Shown: positions 10,169 through 19,310, counted from the first letter of the stretch. The stretch: DNA of 64,000 nucleotides from an uncultured Lachnospiraceae bacterium (GCA_944377405.1 CALWES010000008.1:22774-86773), one strand, 5' to 3'. The notes: generated by a model from the sequence alone, not told the origin. Program-made: numbers and translations.

Positions 10169-10855
10169 ATGTTCAGTTACAACAAGTTCAAATTCAAGTA
10201 TCAGCGGTATGCCATCCCCCATCTTTCGGGATATATCGCCATTACCTTTGCCATCGGCTATCTGATCTCCGTCAGCATGCCCCAGCTCTATACGCTGCTG
10301 GTCTTTGCGCCCTATGAGGTGCTTCACGGCCAGATCTGGCGCATCATCACCACGGTCTTTTTCCCGCCCATGGGGGGAAGCTTCCTCTGGACGGCCCTGG
10401 CCATCTATGTGTATTACAGTATGGGAAGCACCCTGGAGCACTGGTGGGGCAGCTTTAATTTCAATGTGTACTTCTTCTCGAGCCTTCTGGTCAGCGAGAT
10501 CGGAGTTACGGTCTTTTATCTTATTACGGGACTGAGTATTCCCTTCATCCCGATATATATGTATTTCTCGGTATTCATGGCCTATGCCATCACCTTTCCG
10601 GAGGCAAGCTTCCTTTTGTTCTTTGTGATCCCGGTAAAGGCAAAGTATCTGGCCATTGCAGAAGCCGTGATCTATATATTCAATTTCTTTTCCGGCGGTA
10701 TCATCGACAGGATCTATATCTTCTGTGCCATGATCCCCGTGGCGGTCTATTTCTTTATCTCCATGGGAGGCGGAAAGGGAAACTTCTTCCAGAACATTAA
10801 ATGGAAGATACAGCAGAAAAAACGGCAGCGGGAATGGCGTGATCAGTGGCGCTGA
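10169..10855 (+). CDS. Rhomboid-fold membrane protein lacking the catalytic dyad
   Basis: 228 residues with about six membrane helices. The L1 region HGQIWRIIT (about residues 52-60) and a GSTLEHWWG segment (84-92) are typical of the rhomboid/Derlin fold, as is a PVKAKYLA-like stretch after helix 4. The helix that should carry GxSG instead reads YMYFSVFMAYA, and there is no histidine in the last helix, so a Ser-His dyad is absent. I infer a pseudoprotease that binds or chaperones membrane proteins rather than cutting them. It starts 23 bases after the corA-like gene, in an operon-like arrangement. The fold is fairly sure, the role is not. Confidence 0.78.
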   Translation: MFSYNKFKFKYQRYAIPHLSGYIAITFAIGYLISVSMPQLYTLLVFAPYEVLHGQIWRIITTVFFPPMGGSFLWTALAIYVYYSMGSTLEHWWGSFNFNVYFFSSLLVSEIGVTVFYLITGLSIPFIPIYMYFSVFMAYAITFPEASFLLFFVIPVKAKYLAIAEAVIYIFNFFSGGIIDRIYIFCAMIPVAVYFFISMGGGKGNFFQNIKWKIQQKKRQREWRDQWR

Positions 10856-10926
10856 TCTGCGGCCGAAGAAGAGAAGGTATCAGATCCGGGGGACAGGGAA
10901 ATATCTGATTGAAGGAGAAAATAGCT

Positions 10927-12363
10927 ATGAGACATACCAAGATCATCTGCACCATGGGACCCAACGCGGACAACAGGGAGCTTCTGTTAAAGATGGCCTC
11001 CACCTATATGGATGTTGCCCGTTTCAACTTTTCCCATGGAGATCACGCGGAGCACAAGGAACGGCTGGAGCTTCTGAAGGATGTGAGGAAGGAAGCCGGA
11101 AGGCCGGTGGCTGCACTTCTTGACACCAAGGGACCGGAGATCCGGACCGGCATCCTGAAGGATCATCAGAAGATCACCCTGGTACAGGGAGAGACCATCG
11201 TCCTGACCACGGAGGAGTGTGAGGGAACGAAGGACCGGGTCTACATCAATTATGCGGGACTTCCCGAGGACGTAAGCAAGGGACATCATATCCTGATCGA
11301 CGACGGCCTGATTGACCTGGAGGTCCAGGAGGTCCAGAAGGGGGACATCCGCTGCCGCATCGTAAACGGCGGAGAGCTGGGAGAGCAGAAGGGCGTGAAC
11401 GTGCCCAACGTGCGGGTGAACCTGCCCTCTCTTACGGAGAAAGATATCGAGGATATCCGTTTCGGCATCAAGGAGGACTTTGACATCATCGCCGCCTCCT
11501 TTGTCCGGGATGCGGACTGCATCCGCCAGATCAGGAAGATCCTGGAGGAAGAGGGATCCGATATGCTGATCATTGCGAAGATCGAGAACCAGGAGGGTGT
11601 CCGGAACATCGATGAGATCATCGAGGCAGCAGACGGTATCATGGTGGCAAGAGGAGACATGGGCGTGGAGATCGCGCCGGAAAAGCTCCCCCACATCCAG
11701 AAGGAGATCATTAAAAAATGTAATGTGGCCGGAAAAATCGTCATCACCGCCACCCAGATGCTGGACTCCATGATCCGTAACCCCAGGCCCACAAGAGCAG
11801 AGGTAACGGACGTGGCAAACGCCGTATATGACGGCACCGACTGCGTCATGCTCTCCGGCGAGACCGCCATGGGAAAATACCCCTTTGAGGCCCTTAAGAT
11901 GATGGCCCAGGTGGTGAACGACTCCGAGAGCTATATCGACTATGATGCTTACCGTGTAAGAAAGGTCTCCAAGACCCAGAGAAACAATATCGCAAATGCA
12001 GTCTCCCATGCGGCCATCGTAACGGCTATGAGCCTGGAGGCGAAGGCAGTGGTGGCCCCCACCCTGACGGGCGTTACGGCCCTGATGCTTTCCAAATGGC
12101 GTCCGGAGATGCCCATTTACGCTATGAGCCCCTCCATGTCAACGGTACGGAAGGCCATGATCATCTGGGGTACCCTGCCCTTCTGGTCCAGACGGGCGGA
12201 GTCCACGGACGAGCTGGTGGAGAATTCCATCGAGGAGCTCTGCAAAGAAAAGGTCCTGAAGGAAGGAGACCGGGTAGTGGTAACAGCAGGCGTCCTGAAG
12301 CATCGCTCCAGACACGACGCTGCCACGGACACCAACATCATGCGGGTGGTGGAAGTCAACTAA
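10927..12363 (+). CDS. pyk: Pyruvate kinase
   Basis: 478 residues. It turns phosphoenolpyruvate and ADP into pyruvate and ATP. The N-terminal barrel starts with TKIICTMGP, followed by the B domain (about 70-165), the active-site MVARGDMGVE motif (near 240) and the C-terminal allosteric domain. It lacks the extra PEP-utiliser domain found in some Bacillota enzymes. The ATG at 10927 is preferred over an in-frame TTG at 10909 because GAAGGAG lies 9 bases before it. A hairpin at 12367-12387 follows the gene, then a Nudix hydrolase. Confidence 0.97.
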   Translation: MRHTKIICTMGPNADNRELLLKMASTYMDVARFNFSHGDHAEHKERLELLKDVRKEAGRPVAALLDTKGPEIRTGILKDHQKITLVQGETIVLTTEECEGTKDRVYINYAGLPEDVSKGHHILIDDGLIDLEVQEVQKGDIRCRIVNGGELGEQKGVNVPNVRVNLPSLTEKDIEDIRFGIKEDFDIIAASFVRDADCIRQIRKILEEEGSDMLIIAKIENQEGVRNIDEIIEAADGIMVARGDMGVEIAPEKLPHIQKEIIKKCNVAGKIVITATQMLDSMIRNPRPTRAEVTDVANAVYDGTDCVMLSGETAMGKYPFEALKMMAQVVNDSESYIDYDAYRVRKVSKTQRNNIANAVSHAAIVTAMSLEAKAVVAPTLTGVTALMLSKWRPEMPIYAMSPSMSTVRKAMIIWGTLPFWSRRAESTDELVENSIEELCKEKVLKEGDRVVVTAGVLKHRSRHDAATDTNIMRVVEVN

Positions 12364-12366
12364 GCC

Positions 12367-12387
12367 CTTCCGGCCCCGGGCCGGAAG
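12367..12387 (+). repeat. GC-rich perfect palindrome between pyk and the Nudix gene
   Basis: Two 10-base arms (12367-12376 and 12378-12387) mirror each other around a single C; in RNA an 8-bp stem with a 5-base loop would form. No T-run follows, so it looks like a processing or stability hairpin behind pyk rather than a terminator. Confidence 0.5.
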
Positions 12388-12408
12388 CATGAGAAGGAAG
12401 GCAAAGGC

Positions 12409-12975
12409 ATGGAAGAGGATAAGAAGAAGGAAGAGGTCCCCGTAAAGCTGATCAAGAGGACCCTGGCCCATAAGGGAACGGTCCTGGACATTTACGACGA
12501 TTATGTGGAGATCAAGGGCAGAAGGGCCCACTGGGATTATATCCATCACAACGGAGCCGCAGCGGTGCTGCCGGTGCTGCCGGACGGAAGGCTCCTTATG
12601 GTGCGCCAGTACAGACACGCCCTGTCCCGATATACCCTGGAGATCCCGGCAGGGAAGGTGGACAGTCCGGAAGAGCCCAGGATCGACTGCGCCAGAAGAG
12701 AACTGGAGGAGGAGACGGGATACCGGTCGGAGCACCTTAGCCTGTTGTTGGAGATCAACACCACGGTGGCCTTCTGTGACGAATTCATCGGAATCTATCT
12801 GGCAGAGGATCTGGAAAAGACCCAGCAGCACCTGGACGAGGATGAGGACATCACCGTGGAGGTATGGGAGCTTTCCGATCTGCTGGATCTGATCTTTACC
12901 CAGCGTATGACGGATTCCAAGACGGTGGCAGCCATCCTTGCCTATGTGGCGAAGAAAAAGGGGATCCGGTCTTAA
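12409..12975 (+). CDS. Nudix hydrolase, ADP-ribose pyrophosphatase type
   Basis: 188 residues. The Nudix box reads G-x5-E-x7-REL-EEETG, starting at about residue 82, with all metal-binding glutamates present. The N-terminal strands and the RQYRHAL segment resemble ADP-ribose diphosphatases (NudF type), which cleave ADP-ribose to AMP and ribose 5-phosphate. An AAGGAAGG site precedes the ATG. xerD begins 9 bases after the stop, matching the neighbourhood of nudF and xerD in other Bacillota. Confidence 0.9.
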   Translation: MEEDKKKEEVPVKLIKRTLAHKGTVLDIYDDYVEIKGRRAHWDYIHHNGAAAVLPVLPDGRLLMVRQYRHALSRYTLEIPAGKVDSPEEPRIDCARRELEEETGYRSEHLSLLLEINTTVAFCDEFIGIYLAEDLEKTQQHLDEDEDITVEVWELSDLLDLIFTQRMTDSKTVAAILAYVAKKKGIRS

Positions 12976-12984
12976 ACTGCCGGT

Positions 12985-13845
12985 ATGAGTATGAAAGCGC
13001 TTTTAGAAGATTTTATTATTTATCTGAAACGGGAAAGAGGGGCCTCAGAGAACACCCTTCAGTCCTATGGCAGGGATCTGCGGAGGATGGAAGCCTACCT
13101 TCAGGAGAAGGGGATCCGGGAAGCGGCCCAGATCGCTCCCTCCGACCTGGAGTCCTACGAGGTTTTCCTGAAGGACTCCGGGAAAAGTGCGGCCACCATA
13201 TCCCGAAACGTGGCCTCCATCCGGGCCTTTTTTGCCTATCTGACGAACCGGGGGATCCTGGTAAAGGATCCGGCAGCGGAGCTGAGACCCCCCAAGGTGG
13301 TGAAGAAGACCCCTGTATTCCTGAAGAAGGAAGAGGCGGAACGGCTGCTGCAGAGCCTGCCCCAAAAGACCCCGAAGGGGATCCGGGACCGGGCTATGCT
13401 GGAGCTTCTCTACGCCACGGGCCTCCGGGTGTCGGAGCTTCTGGGGATCCGGCTGCAGGATGTCAACCAGAAGCAGCACATGATCATTATACAGGGTACC
13501 GGAAAGACCAGAGTGGTCCCCTTTGACCGCAGAAGCGGAAAATACCTGAACAGGTATCTTAACCAGGCACGGGAAGCCCTTCTTGAAGGAGGAACCTCGG
13601 AGTTCCTCTTCGTAAACTGTCAGGGAGGACCCATGAGCCGCCAGGGCTTCTGGAAGCTCATCAAACGCTATGGCCGGGAGGCAGGGATTGCAACGGAGCT
13701 GACGCCCCATGTGATGCGCCATTCCTTTGCGGTACAGGCTCTGGCGGAGGGCGAGGATCTGCAGCGCCTGCAGACCATCCTGGGCCACAGCGATGTGGCA
13801 ACGACCCACAGCTATATCGGTATTCAGTCCGATAAGAATGAATAA
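12985..13845 (+). CDS. xerD: Tyrosine recombinase XerD
   Basis: 286 residues, with the SAM-like DNA-binding N-terminal domain (1-90) and the catalytic domain with all six active residues: Arg148 (ATGLRVSEL), Lys174, His242 and Arg245 (HVMRH), His268 (LGHSD), Tyr277. With XerC or a homologue it resolves chromosome dimers at dif; no dif site is seen here. The length and the LGHSDVATT motif favour XerD over an integrase. There is no strong ribosome site, so translation is probably coupled to the Nudix gene; a second ATG at 12991 is also possible. Confidence 0.93.
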   Translation: MSMKALLEDFIIYLKRERGASENTLQSYGRDLRRMEAYLQEKGIREAAQIAPSDLESYEVFLKDSGKSAATISRNVASIRAFFAYLTNRGILVKDPAAELRPPKVVKKTPVFLKKEEAERLLQSLPQKTPKGIRDRAMLELLYATGLRVSELLGIRLQDVNQKQHMIIIQGTGKTRVVPFDRRSGKYLNRYLNQAREALLEGGTSEFLFVNCQGGPMSRQGFWKLIKRYGREAGIATELTPHVMRHSFAVQALAEGEDLQRLQTILGHSDVATTHSYIGIQSDKNE

Positions 13846-13867
13846 AACAGGCAGGAGAATGCAAGCC

Positions 13868-14398
13868 ATGAAAAGAGAAAAACTGGAAGATTATGTAAGA
13901 ACGATCCCGGATTTCCCGGAGGAGGGAGTCATGTTCCGGGATATCACCACGATTCTGAAGGACCCGGACGGTCTGAAGATGGCGGTGGAAGGGCTCCTGG
14001 ATCTTCTGAAGGATGTGGAGTTCGATATGGTGGCAGGACTGGAATCCAGAGGATTTATGTTCGGCGTCCCCATCGCCTATGAGCTGAAGAAGGGCTTCAT
14101 CCCTGTCCGGAAAAGCGGAAAGCTTCCGGCAGAGACCGTTTCCACGAAATACGAGCTGGAGTACGGAGAGGCGGAGATCGAGATCCACAGGGATGCCGTA
14201 CAGCCCGGACAGAAGGTGGTCATCGTGGACGATCTGATCGCCACGGGAGGCACCTGCGAGGCAGCCTGCCGTCTGGTGGAGGAGCTTGGAGGCGAAGTGG
14301 TGAAGATCTGCTTCGTCATGGAACTGGAGGGCCTGAAGGGCAGAGAGAAACTGAAAAAATACGATGTGCAGTCTCTGATCAGCTATCCCGGCAAATAA
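13868..14398 (+). CDS. apt: Adenine phosphoribosyltransferase
   Basis: 176 residues. It salvages adenine with PRPP to AMP. The N-terminal PDFPEEGVMFRDIT motif and the PRPP-binding loop VVIVDDLIATGGT (near 119-131) are diagnostic. The ATG at 13868 lies 10 bases after AGGAG; an in-frame ATG at 13859 is too close to that site. It starts 22 bases after xerD. A hairpin at 14434-14464, shared with the convergent GreA-like gene, may end its transcript. Confidence 0.96.
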   Translation: MKREKLEDYVRTIPDFPEEGVMFRDITTILKDPDGLKMAVEGLLDLLKDVEFDMVAGLESRGFMFGVPIAYELKKGFIPVRKSGKLPAETVSTKYELEYGEAEIEIHRDAVQPGQKVVIVDDLIATGGTCEAACRLVEELGGEVVKICFVMELEGLKGREKLKKYDVQSLISYPGK

Positions 14399-14421
14399 AG
14401 TCCGGAAGCCGTCAGGAGGGC

Positions 14422-14464
14422 AAAAAAAGAGGGCCGGTGAAGCGGTTAATACTGCTTCAGCCGG
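14422..14464 (-). terminator. Terminator of the GreA-like gene
   Basis: On the minus strand, CCGG-C-TGAAG pairs with CTTCA-CCGG (14455-14464 with 14434-14442), followed by CCCTC and seven T (14428-14422). The stop codon of the gene lies inside the stem. The stem could also slow the opposite apt transcript, but no T-run follows on that side. Confidence 0.65.
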
Positions 14465-14961
14465 TCCTCATCGCTTTCTCCGGTCTTTTGGAGCCCTTTG
14501 ATCACCACGTAATAGCTGTATTCCGGACTTACGGTGATCAGGACCCGGTCCCCCACCTTATGTCCCAGGATCGCCTTGCCCAGGGGAGATTCATTGGAGA
14601 TGAGTCCCCTTTGGGAATTGCCCCGGATGGAGGTGACGATCCGATAGGTCTCCACACAGTCATCCTCCTCGAAGTAAAGCTCCACGGTGTTGTTCATCCC
14701 CACCTCGTCCTCAGCGGACTTGTCTGAGATAATGACAGCGGTCCGGAGGATCTTTTCCAGGAAGCGGATCCGACTGTTGTTCATATTGTTGTCCCGCTTT
14801 GCGGCGTAGTATTCGAAGTTCTCCGACAGGTCCCCCATGGCCCGGGCCTCCTTCAGGGCCTTCAGGGCTGCGGGACGTACCACGGTCTTTCTGTGCCGGA
14901 TCTCCTCTTCGATACGTCTGACGTCACTTTCCGTCAGCTGTTCGCGAAAACCGTTATGCAT
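14446..14961 (-). CDS. GreA-type transcription elongation factor (second copy)
   Basis: 171 residues, with the GreA layout: an N-terminal coiled coil with the acidic tip GDLSENFEYYAAK (about 46-58), which keeps the Asp and Glu that help RNA polymerase cut backtracked RNA, then an FKBP-like C-terminal domain with the ISNESPLGKAILGH signature. It diverges from the greA at 43175 and has a short acidic tail. An AAGGAGG site 8 bases before the ATG fixes the start. An extended -10 promoter at 14988 serves it alone, divergent from brnQ. It may be a Gre factor for special conditions or a Gfh-like competitor, though its intact tip favours activity. Confidence 0.87.
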   Translation of the reverse strand: MHNGFREQLTESDVRRIEEEIRHRKTVVRPAALKALKEARAMGDLSENFEYYAAKRDNNMNNSRIRFLEKILRTAVIISDKSAEDEVGMNNTVELYFEEDDCVETYRIVTSIRGNSQRGLISNESPLGKAILGHKVGDRVLITVSPEYSYYVVIKGLQKTGESDEDRLKQY

Positions 14962-14987
14962 ACTGTCATCCTCCTTATATCCAGAAG

Positions 14988-14996
14988 ATGATAGCA
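14988..14996 (-). promoter_or_regulatory. Extended -10 promoter of the GreA-like gene
   Basis: On the minus strand, TGC-TATCAT (14996-14988); the -35 region is a T-run without a good match. It is back to back with the brnQ promoter. Confidence 0.45.
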
Positions 14997-15024
14997 CAAA
15001 AAATCGTGAAAAAAAAGATGATTC

Positions 15025-15053
15025 TTGTTTTTTCAGATGGCGTGTTTTATACT
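15025..15053 (+). promoter_or_regulatory. Promoter of brnQ
   Basis: TTGTTT (15025-15030), 17-bp spacer, TATACT (15048-15053). Transcription would start near 15060, leaving a leader of about 70 bases without an obvious riboswitch. Confidence 0.6.
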
Positions 15054-15129
15054 TGAAGGCACTAATGTTGTAGGAATTCAGCTGAGTACCATGCAGCAGA
15101 TGGCCGAAGATCGGCAGAAAAGAGGCAGT

Positions 15130-16320
15130 ATGAAAAAATTAAGCTTGCAGAATGTGTTTCTGATCGGTGTGACCCTGTTCTCCATGTTTTTCGGAGCCGG
15201 CAATCTGATCTTCCCGCCCTATCTGGGATACCAGGCGGGGGGAGCTTCCCTGCCGGCCTTTTTTGGATTCGCCATTACGGCGGTGGTATTCCCGGTGCTT
15301 GGGGTCACGGCAGTGGCCAGGTCCGGAGGTCTGGATCATCTTTGTGAAAAGGTGCATCCCAGCTTTTCCCTGATCTATTCCATCGCGGTCTATCTCTGTA
15401 TCGGACCCATGCTGGCCATCCCCAGGACCGCGGGGACCAGCTATTCCATGTTCGCATTCCTGACAGGCAGGCTGGGGAACGGAAGCTTTTTCGGGATTCC
15501 GGTACAGCTTCTGGCCAGCATCCTCTTTTCCCTGGTGTTCTTCCTTGCGGCGGGCATCGTGGCAAAGCATCCGGAGAGACTGAAGGACCTTCTGGGGAAG
15601 CGGATGACTCCGGTGCTGATCACCCTGATCCTGGTGATGTTCGTGGCGGGACTTTTCCACCTGTCCCTTCCCCTGTCGGAGACAGCGGATAAATACCTGT
15701 CCAATCCCCTGGGGACCGGCTTTGTGGACGGGTACCAGACCATGGACACCATGGCGGCGGTGGTATTCGGAATCGTTATCGCCATCAATATCCGGGCCCT
15801 GGGCGTCACGGAAAATAAGGCCGTGGCTGCAGAGACCATCCGGGGCGGCATTATTGCAGGGATCCTCCTTGCCACCATGTACGGCATGCTGACCTTCCTT
15901 GGAGCAAAGAGCGGCAGCCTTGTGACCGGTGCCCTGAACGGAACGGAGATCCTGAGTGCCGTCTGCCGGAGCTTCTTCGGAGAAGCAGGGGAGATCATCC
16001 TGGCCCTGATCTTCTTCATTGCCTGCTTTAATGTATGCGTGGGCCTGATCTGCAGCTGTGCAGAGTTTTTTGCAGACAAGTTCAGGGCCCTCAGCTTTGA
16101 CCAGTGGAGATGGGTCCTGACGGCCTGGAGCTTCCTGATCTCCATTGCGGGACTGAACATGATCCTGGCCATCTCATCCCCGATCCTGAGCATCATCTAT
16201 CCTGTGACCATCGTGATCATCCTGATGAACCTGCTGCCCATACCGGTGCTTCAGACCAGATTTCTGCAGCGCCTTGGCGTGGCCCTGGCCCTCCTTTACG
16301 GCCTCTGGTCCATCCTGTGA
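15130..16320 (+). CDS. brnQ: Branched-chain amino acid carrier BrnQ
   Basis: 396 residues with about twelve membrane helices. The opening GVTLFSMFFGAGNLIFPP-type segment is the family signature. BrnQ imports leucine, isoleucine and valine with Na+ or H+. The ATG at 15130 follows GAGGC and gives the normal N-terminus; longer in-frame starts lie at or before the predicted transcript start. It is about 40 residues shorter than many homologues, mainly at the C-terminus. The MATE gene follows 48 bases on. Confidence 0.93.
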   Translation: MKKLSLQNVFLIGVTLFSMFFGAGNLIFPPYLGYQAGGASLPAFFGFAITAVVFPVLGVTAVARSGGLDHLCEKVHPSFSLIYSIAVYLCIGPMLAIPRTAGTSYSMFAFLTGRLGNGSFFGIPVQLLASILFSLVFFLAAGIVAKHPERLKDLLGKRMTPVLITLILVMFVAGLFHLSLPLSETADKYLSNPLGTGFVDGYQTMDTMAAVVFGIVIAINIRALGVTENKAVAAETIRGGIIAGILLATMYGMLTFLGAKSGSLVTGALNGTEILSAVCRSFFGEAGEIILALIFFIACFNVCVGLICSCAEFFADKFRALSFDQWRWVLTAWSFLISIAGLNMILAISSPILSIIYPVTIVIILMNLLPIPVLQTRFLQRLGVALALLYGLWSIL

Positions 16321-16368
16321 TCAGTACCGGTAGAAGGAAGATAAGGAAGAAAGTGAGTGGGGAAGAAA

Positions 16369-17754
16369 ATGGAAGAGAGTATGGAAGAAAAAGCTTCATC
16401 AAAAAAGAAAACACATGAGATCGATATGCTCCACGGAGTGCTTTTACCAAAGATCCTGCTGTTTGCGATCCCTCTGGCCTTAAGCAGTATCCTGCAGCTC
16501 CTGTTCAATGCGGCGGACGTCATCGTCCTGGGACGCTTCGTGGGCCCCGACGCCCTGGCGGCGGTGGGCTCCACCACCTCCCTGATCAATCTGCTGGTAA
16601 ACCTGTTCTTGGGTATTTCCGTAGGTGTAAACGTCATGGTGGCCCGGCACTATGCCAGGAAGGACGGGGAAGAGGTCAGCAACATCGTCCACACGGCGGT
16701 GACGGTGGCCCTTATCAGCGGCGTGGCCCTGATCTTTATCGGCTATATAGCCGCAGAGCCCCTGCTGATCCTTATGGGATCCCCGGAAAATGTCCTGCCC
16801 ATGTCGGTCCTCTATATGCGGATCTACTTCATCGGCATGCCGGCGATCCTGCTCTATGACTTTGGCGCAGCGATCCTGAGGGCCATAGGAGACACGAAGC
16901 GGCCCCTTTATTATCTTATGGTGGCCGGTATCGTGAATGTGGTGCTGAATCTGTTTTTCGTACTGGTCTGCAACCTGGGAGTGGCGGGGGTCGCCATTGC
17001 CACCAGTATCTCAAACGCCATCTCGGCCATCCTCATCGCCATGACCCTGATGAAGGAGGAATCGGCTCTGCGCCTGAGCCTCCGGCGTCTTACCATAGAC
17101 CGTCGGGTCCTGGGGAAGATCTTTACCATCGGGCTTCCGGCAGGGCTCCAGGGTTGTATCTTCTCCGTCTCCAACGTGCTGATCCAGTCCTCCGTTAATT
17201 CCTTCGGATACATCGTTATGGCGGGAAGCACTGCCTCCAGCAACCTGGAGGGCTTCGTTTACCAGGCCATGAACTCCGTTTATCAGGCGAACCTGAGCTT
17301 TACCAGCCAGAACATCGGAGCAGGTAAGTACAGCCGGGTCAACCGGATCCTTTACACCTGCCTCCTGGTGGTGACCATGATCGGAGCAGGCATGGGACTT
17401 CTGTTCTGCCTCTTCGGGACGCCTCTTCTGGGTATCTATTCCACGGACCCAGAGGTGATCCGGGCAGGCCTTGTGCGTCTTTACTTTATCTGCGGGACCT
17501 ATTTCCTCTGCGGATGGATGGACGTGCTGGTGGGCTCCCTCAGGGGCATGGGCTATGCGGTGCTGCCTATGATCGTATCCCTCCTTGGGGCCTGCGGCTT
17601 CAGGATCCTGTGGATTTTTACCATCTTTGCCGCAGTCCACACCATGCCGGTGCTGTTCTTAAGCTATCCCGTAAGCTGGGTCATTACGGCTCTGGTCCAT
17701 TACATCTGCTTCAGGCGTCTGCGGGCAAAACTGCCTCTTGAAGATGAGGCTTAA
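16369..17754 (+). CDS. MATE family efflux transporter
   Basis: 461 residues, twelve helices in two related halves. The PLALSSILQLLFNAADVIVLGRFVG-like helix 1 region and the motif around PAGLQGCIFSVSNVLIQ at the start of the second half are typical. MATE proteins export cationic drugs or metabolites against Na+ or H+. The start is uncertain: ATG at 16369 has a GGGGA site, and an in-frame GTG at 16357 and ATG at 16381 are alternatives. The promoter of the next gene lies within its last codons. Confidence 0.92.
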   Translation: MEESMEEKASSKKKTHEIDMLHGVLLPKILLFAIPLALSSILQLLFNAADVIVLGRFVGPDALAAVGSTTSLINLLVNLFLGISVGVNVMVARHYARKDGEEVSNIVHTAVTVALISGVALIFIGYIAAEPLLILMGSPENVLPMSVLYMRIYFIGMPAILLYDFGAAILRAIGDTKRPLYYLMVAGIVNVVLNLFFVLVCNLGVAGVAIATSISNAISAILIAMTLMKEESALRLSLRRLTIDRRVLGKIFTIGLPAGLQGCIFSVSNVLIQSSVNSFGYIVMAGSTASSNLEGFVYQAMNSVYQANLSFTSQNIGAGKYSRVNRILYTCLLVVTMIGAGMGLLFCLFGTPLLGIYSTDPEVIRAGLVRLYFICGTYFLCGWMDVLVGSLRGMGYAVLPMIVSLLGACGFRILWIFTIFAAVHTMPVLFLSYPVSWVITALVHYICFRRLRAKLPLEDEA

Positions 17755-17765
17755 AGTTGTATAAT
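17738..17765 (+). promoter_or_regulatory. Promoter of pncB
   Basis: TTGAAG (17738-17743, inside the end of the MATE gene), 16-bp spacer, TATAAT (17760-17765). A small GGGCCGG/CCGGTCC hairpin follows in the leader. Confidence 0.6.
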
Positions 17766-17834
17766 GTTTGTTTAAAAGAGGGCCGGAATATCCCGGTCCC
17801 CTCAGAGGATAAAATACAGAAAGAGAGACGGACT

Positions 17835-19310
17835 ATGGCTACAAGAAATCTGACACTGCTTACGGATCTTTACGAGTTAACCATGATGCAGGGCTATTTC
17901 AAGGACAAAACGGCGAATGCCAACGTGATCTTTGACGCCTTTTTCAGAAGAAATCCGGACGGAAACGGCTTTTCCATCAGCTGCGGACTGGAACAGATCA
18001 TCGAGTATATCGAAAATCTCCACTTTGGAAAGGAAGAGATCAACTATCTGGCCTCTCTTCATATGTTCGACGATGATTTTCTGGACTATCTGAGTGACTT
18101 CCGCTTCACGGGAGACGTCTATGCCATTCCCGAGGGAACCATCATGTTTCCCAGGGAGCCGGTGGTGAAGATCAAGGCTCCCATCATGGAGGCTCAGCTG
18201 ATCGAGACAGCCCTCCTTAATATGCTGAACCATCAGTCCCTCATTGCCACCAAGGCAGCCAGAGTGGTCTATGCGGCCCAGGGAGACGGGGTCATGGAAT
18301 TCGGACTCCGCAGGGCCCAGGGACCGGACGCAGGCATCTATGGCGCCAGGGCAGCAGTGATCGCAGGCTGCGTCGGCACCTCCAACGTGCTCTGTGGCCA
18401 GATGTTCGACGTGCCGGTCATGGGAACCCATGCCCACAGCTGGATCATGTCCTTCCCCGATGAGCTTACGGCCTTCCGGGAGTATGCAAAGCTCTATCCC
18501 GACGCCTGCATCCTGCTGGTGGACACCTACGATACCCTGAAGTCCGGCGTTCCCAACGCCATCCGGGTCTTCCAGGAGATGCGGGAGCAGGGCATCCATT
18601 CGAAAAAGTACGGGATCCGTCTGGACTCCGGAGACCTGGCCTACCTGTCCAAGAAGGCCAAGAAGATGCTGGACGCTGCGGGCTTTACGGATGCGGTGAT
18701 CTCCGCTTCCAATGACCTGGACGAGAACCTGATCGCCTCCCTGAAGCTCCAGGGGGCCAAGATCAACAGCTGGGGCGTGGGAACGAACCTGATCACCTCC
18801 AAGGACTGCCCCTCCTTTGGCGGCGTATACAAGATGGCTGCCATCCAGGATCCGGAGACCGGAAACTACATCCCCAAGATCAAGATCTCCGAAAACGTAG
18901 AGAAGATCACGAACCCCGGAGACAAGGTGATCTACCGGATCTACGAGAAGGAGAGCGGAAAGCTCTTTGCGGATCTCATCGCTCTGAAGGAGGAGCACTA
19001 TGACGAGAGCCAGGACCTGCTGCTTTTTGATCCTGTAGAGACCTGGAAGAAGACCCTCCTGAAGGCTGGAAGCTATCGGATCCGGGAGCTGATGATCCCG
19101 GTATTCATCGGAGGAAAGTGCGTCTACAGGGACCGCCCCACGGTGATGGAGCTTCAGGAGATCTGCCGGAAGGAGATGGACACCCTCTGGGAGGAGTCCA
19201 GACGTCTGGTGAACCCCCACGAGGTCTATGTGGATCTGTCAAAGCCCCTGTGGGACCTGAAGCAGAGGATGCTGGACCAGTACCATGGGGTCACTATAGA
19301 GGAAAGATAA
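17835..19310 (+). CDS. pncB: Nicotinate phosphoribosyltransferase
   Basis: 491 residues. It makes nicotinate mononucleotide from nicotinate and PRPP for NAD salvage. The N-terminal LTDLYELTMMQGYF motif, the GLRRAQGPD segment, the MGTHAHSW region with the conserved histidine, and RLDSGDL near the middle identify it. The ATG at 17835 gives the standard N-terminus; a longer in-frame start at 17757 overlaps the promoter and is rejected. It is transcribed from its own promoter and stands alone before ileS. Confidence 0.95.
   Translation: MATRNLTLLTDLYELTMMQGYFKDKTANANVIFDAFFRRNPDGNGFSISCGLEQIIEYIENLHFGKEEINYLASLHMFDDDFLDYLSDFRFTGDVYAIPEGTIMFPREPVVKIKAPIMEAQLIETALLNMLNHQSLIATKAARVVYAAQGDGVMEFGLRRAQGPDAGIYGARAAVIAGCVGTSNVLCGQMFDVPVMGTHAHSWIMSFPDELTAFREYAKLYPDACILLVDTYDTLKSGVPNAIRVFQEMREQGIHSKKYGIRLDSGDLAYLSKKAKKMLDAAGFTDAVISASNDLDENLIASLKLQGAKINSWGVGTNLITSKDCPSFGGVYKMAAIQDPETGNYIPKIKISENVEKITNPGDKVIYRIYEKESGKLFADLIALKEEHYDESQDLLLFDPVETWKKTLLKAGSYRIRELMIPVFIGGKCVYRDRPTVMELQEICRKEMDTLWEESRRLVNPHEVYVDLSKPLWDLKQRMLDQYHGVTIEER

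Noticed and set aside
17766..17834. Riboswitch in the pncB leader
   Set aside because: One short GGGCCGG/CCGGTCC hairpin is present, but no known riboswitch core fits in 69 bases.
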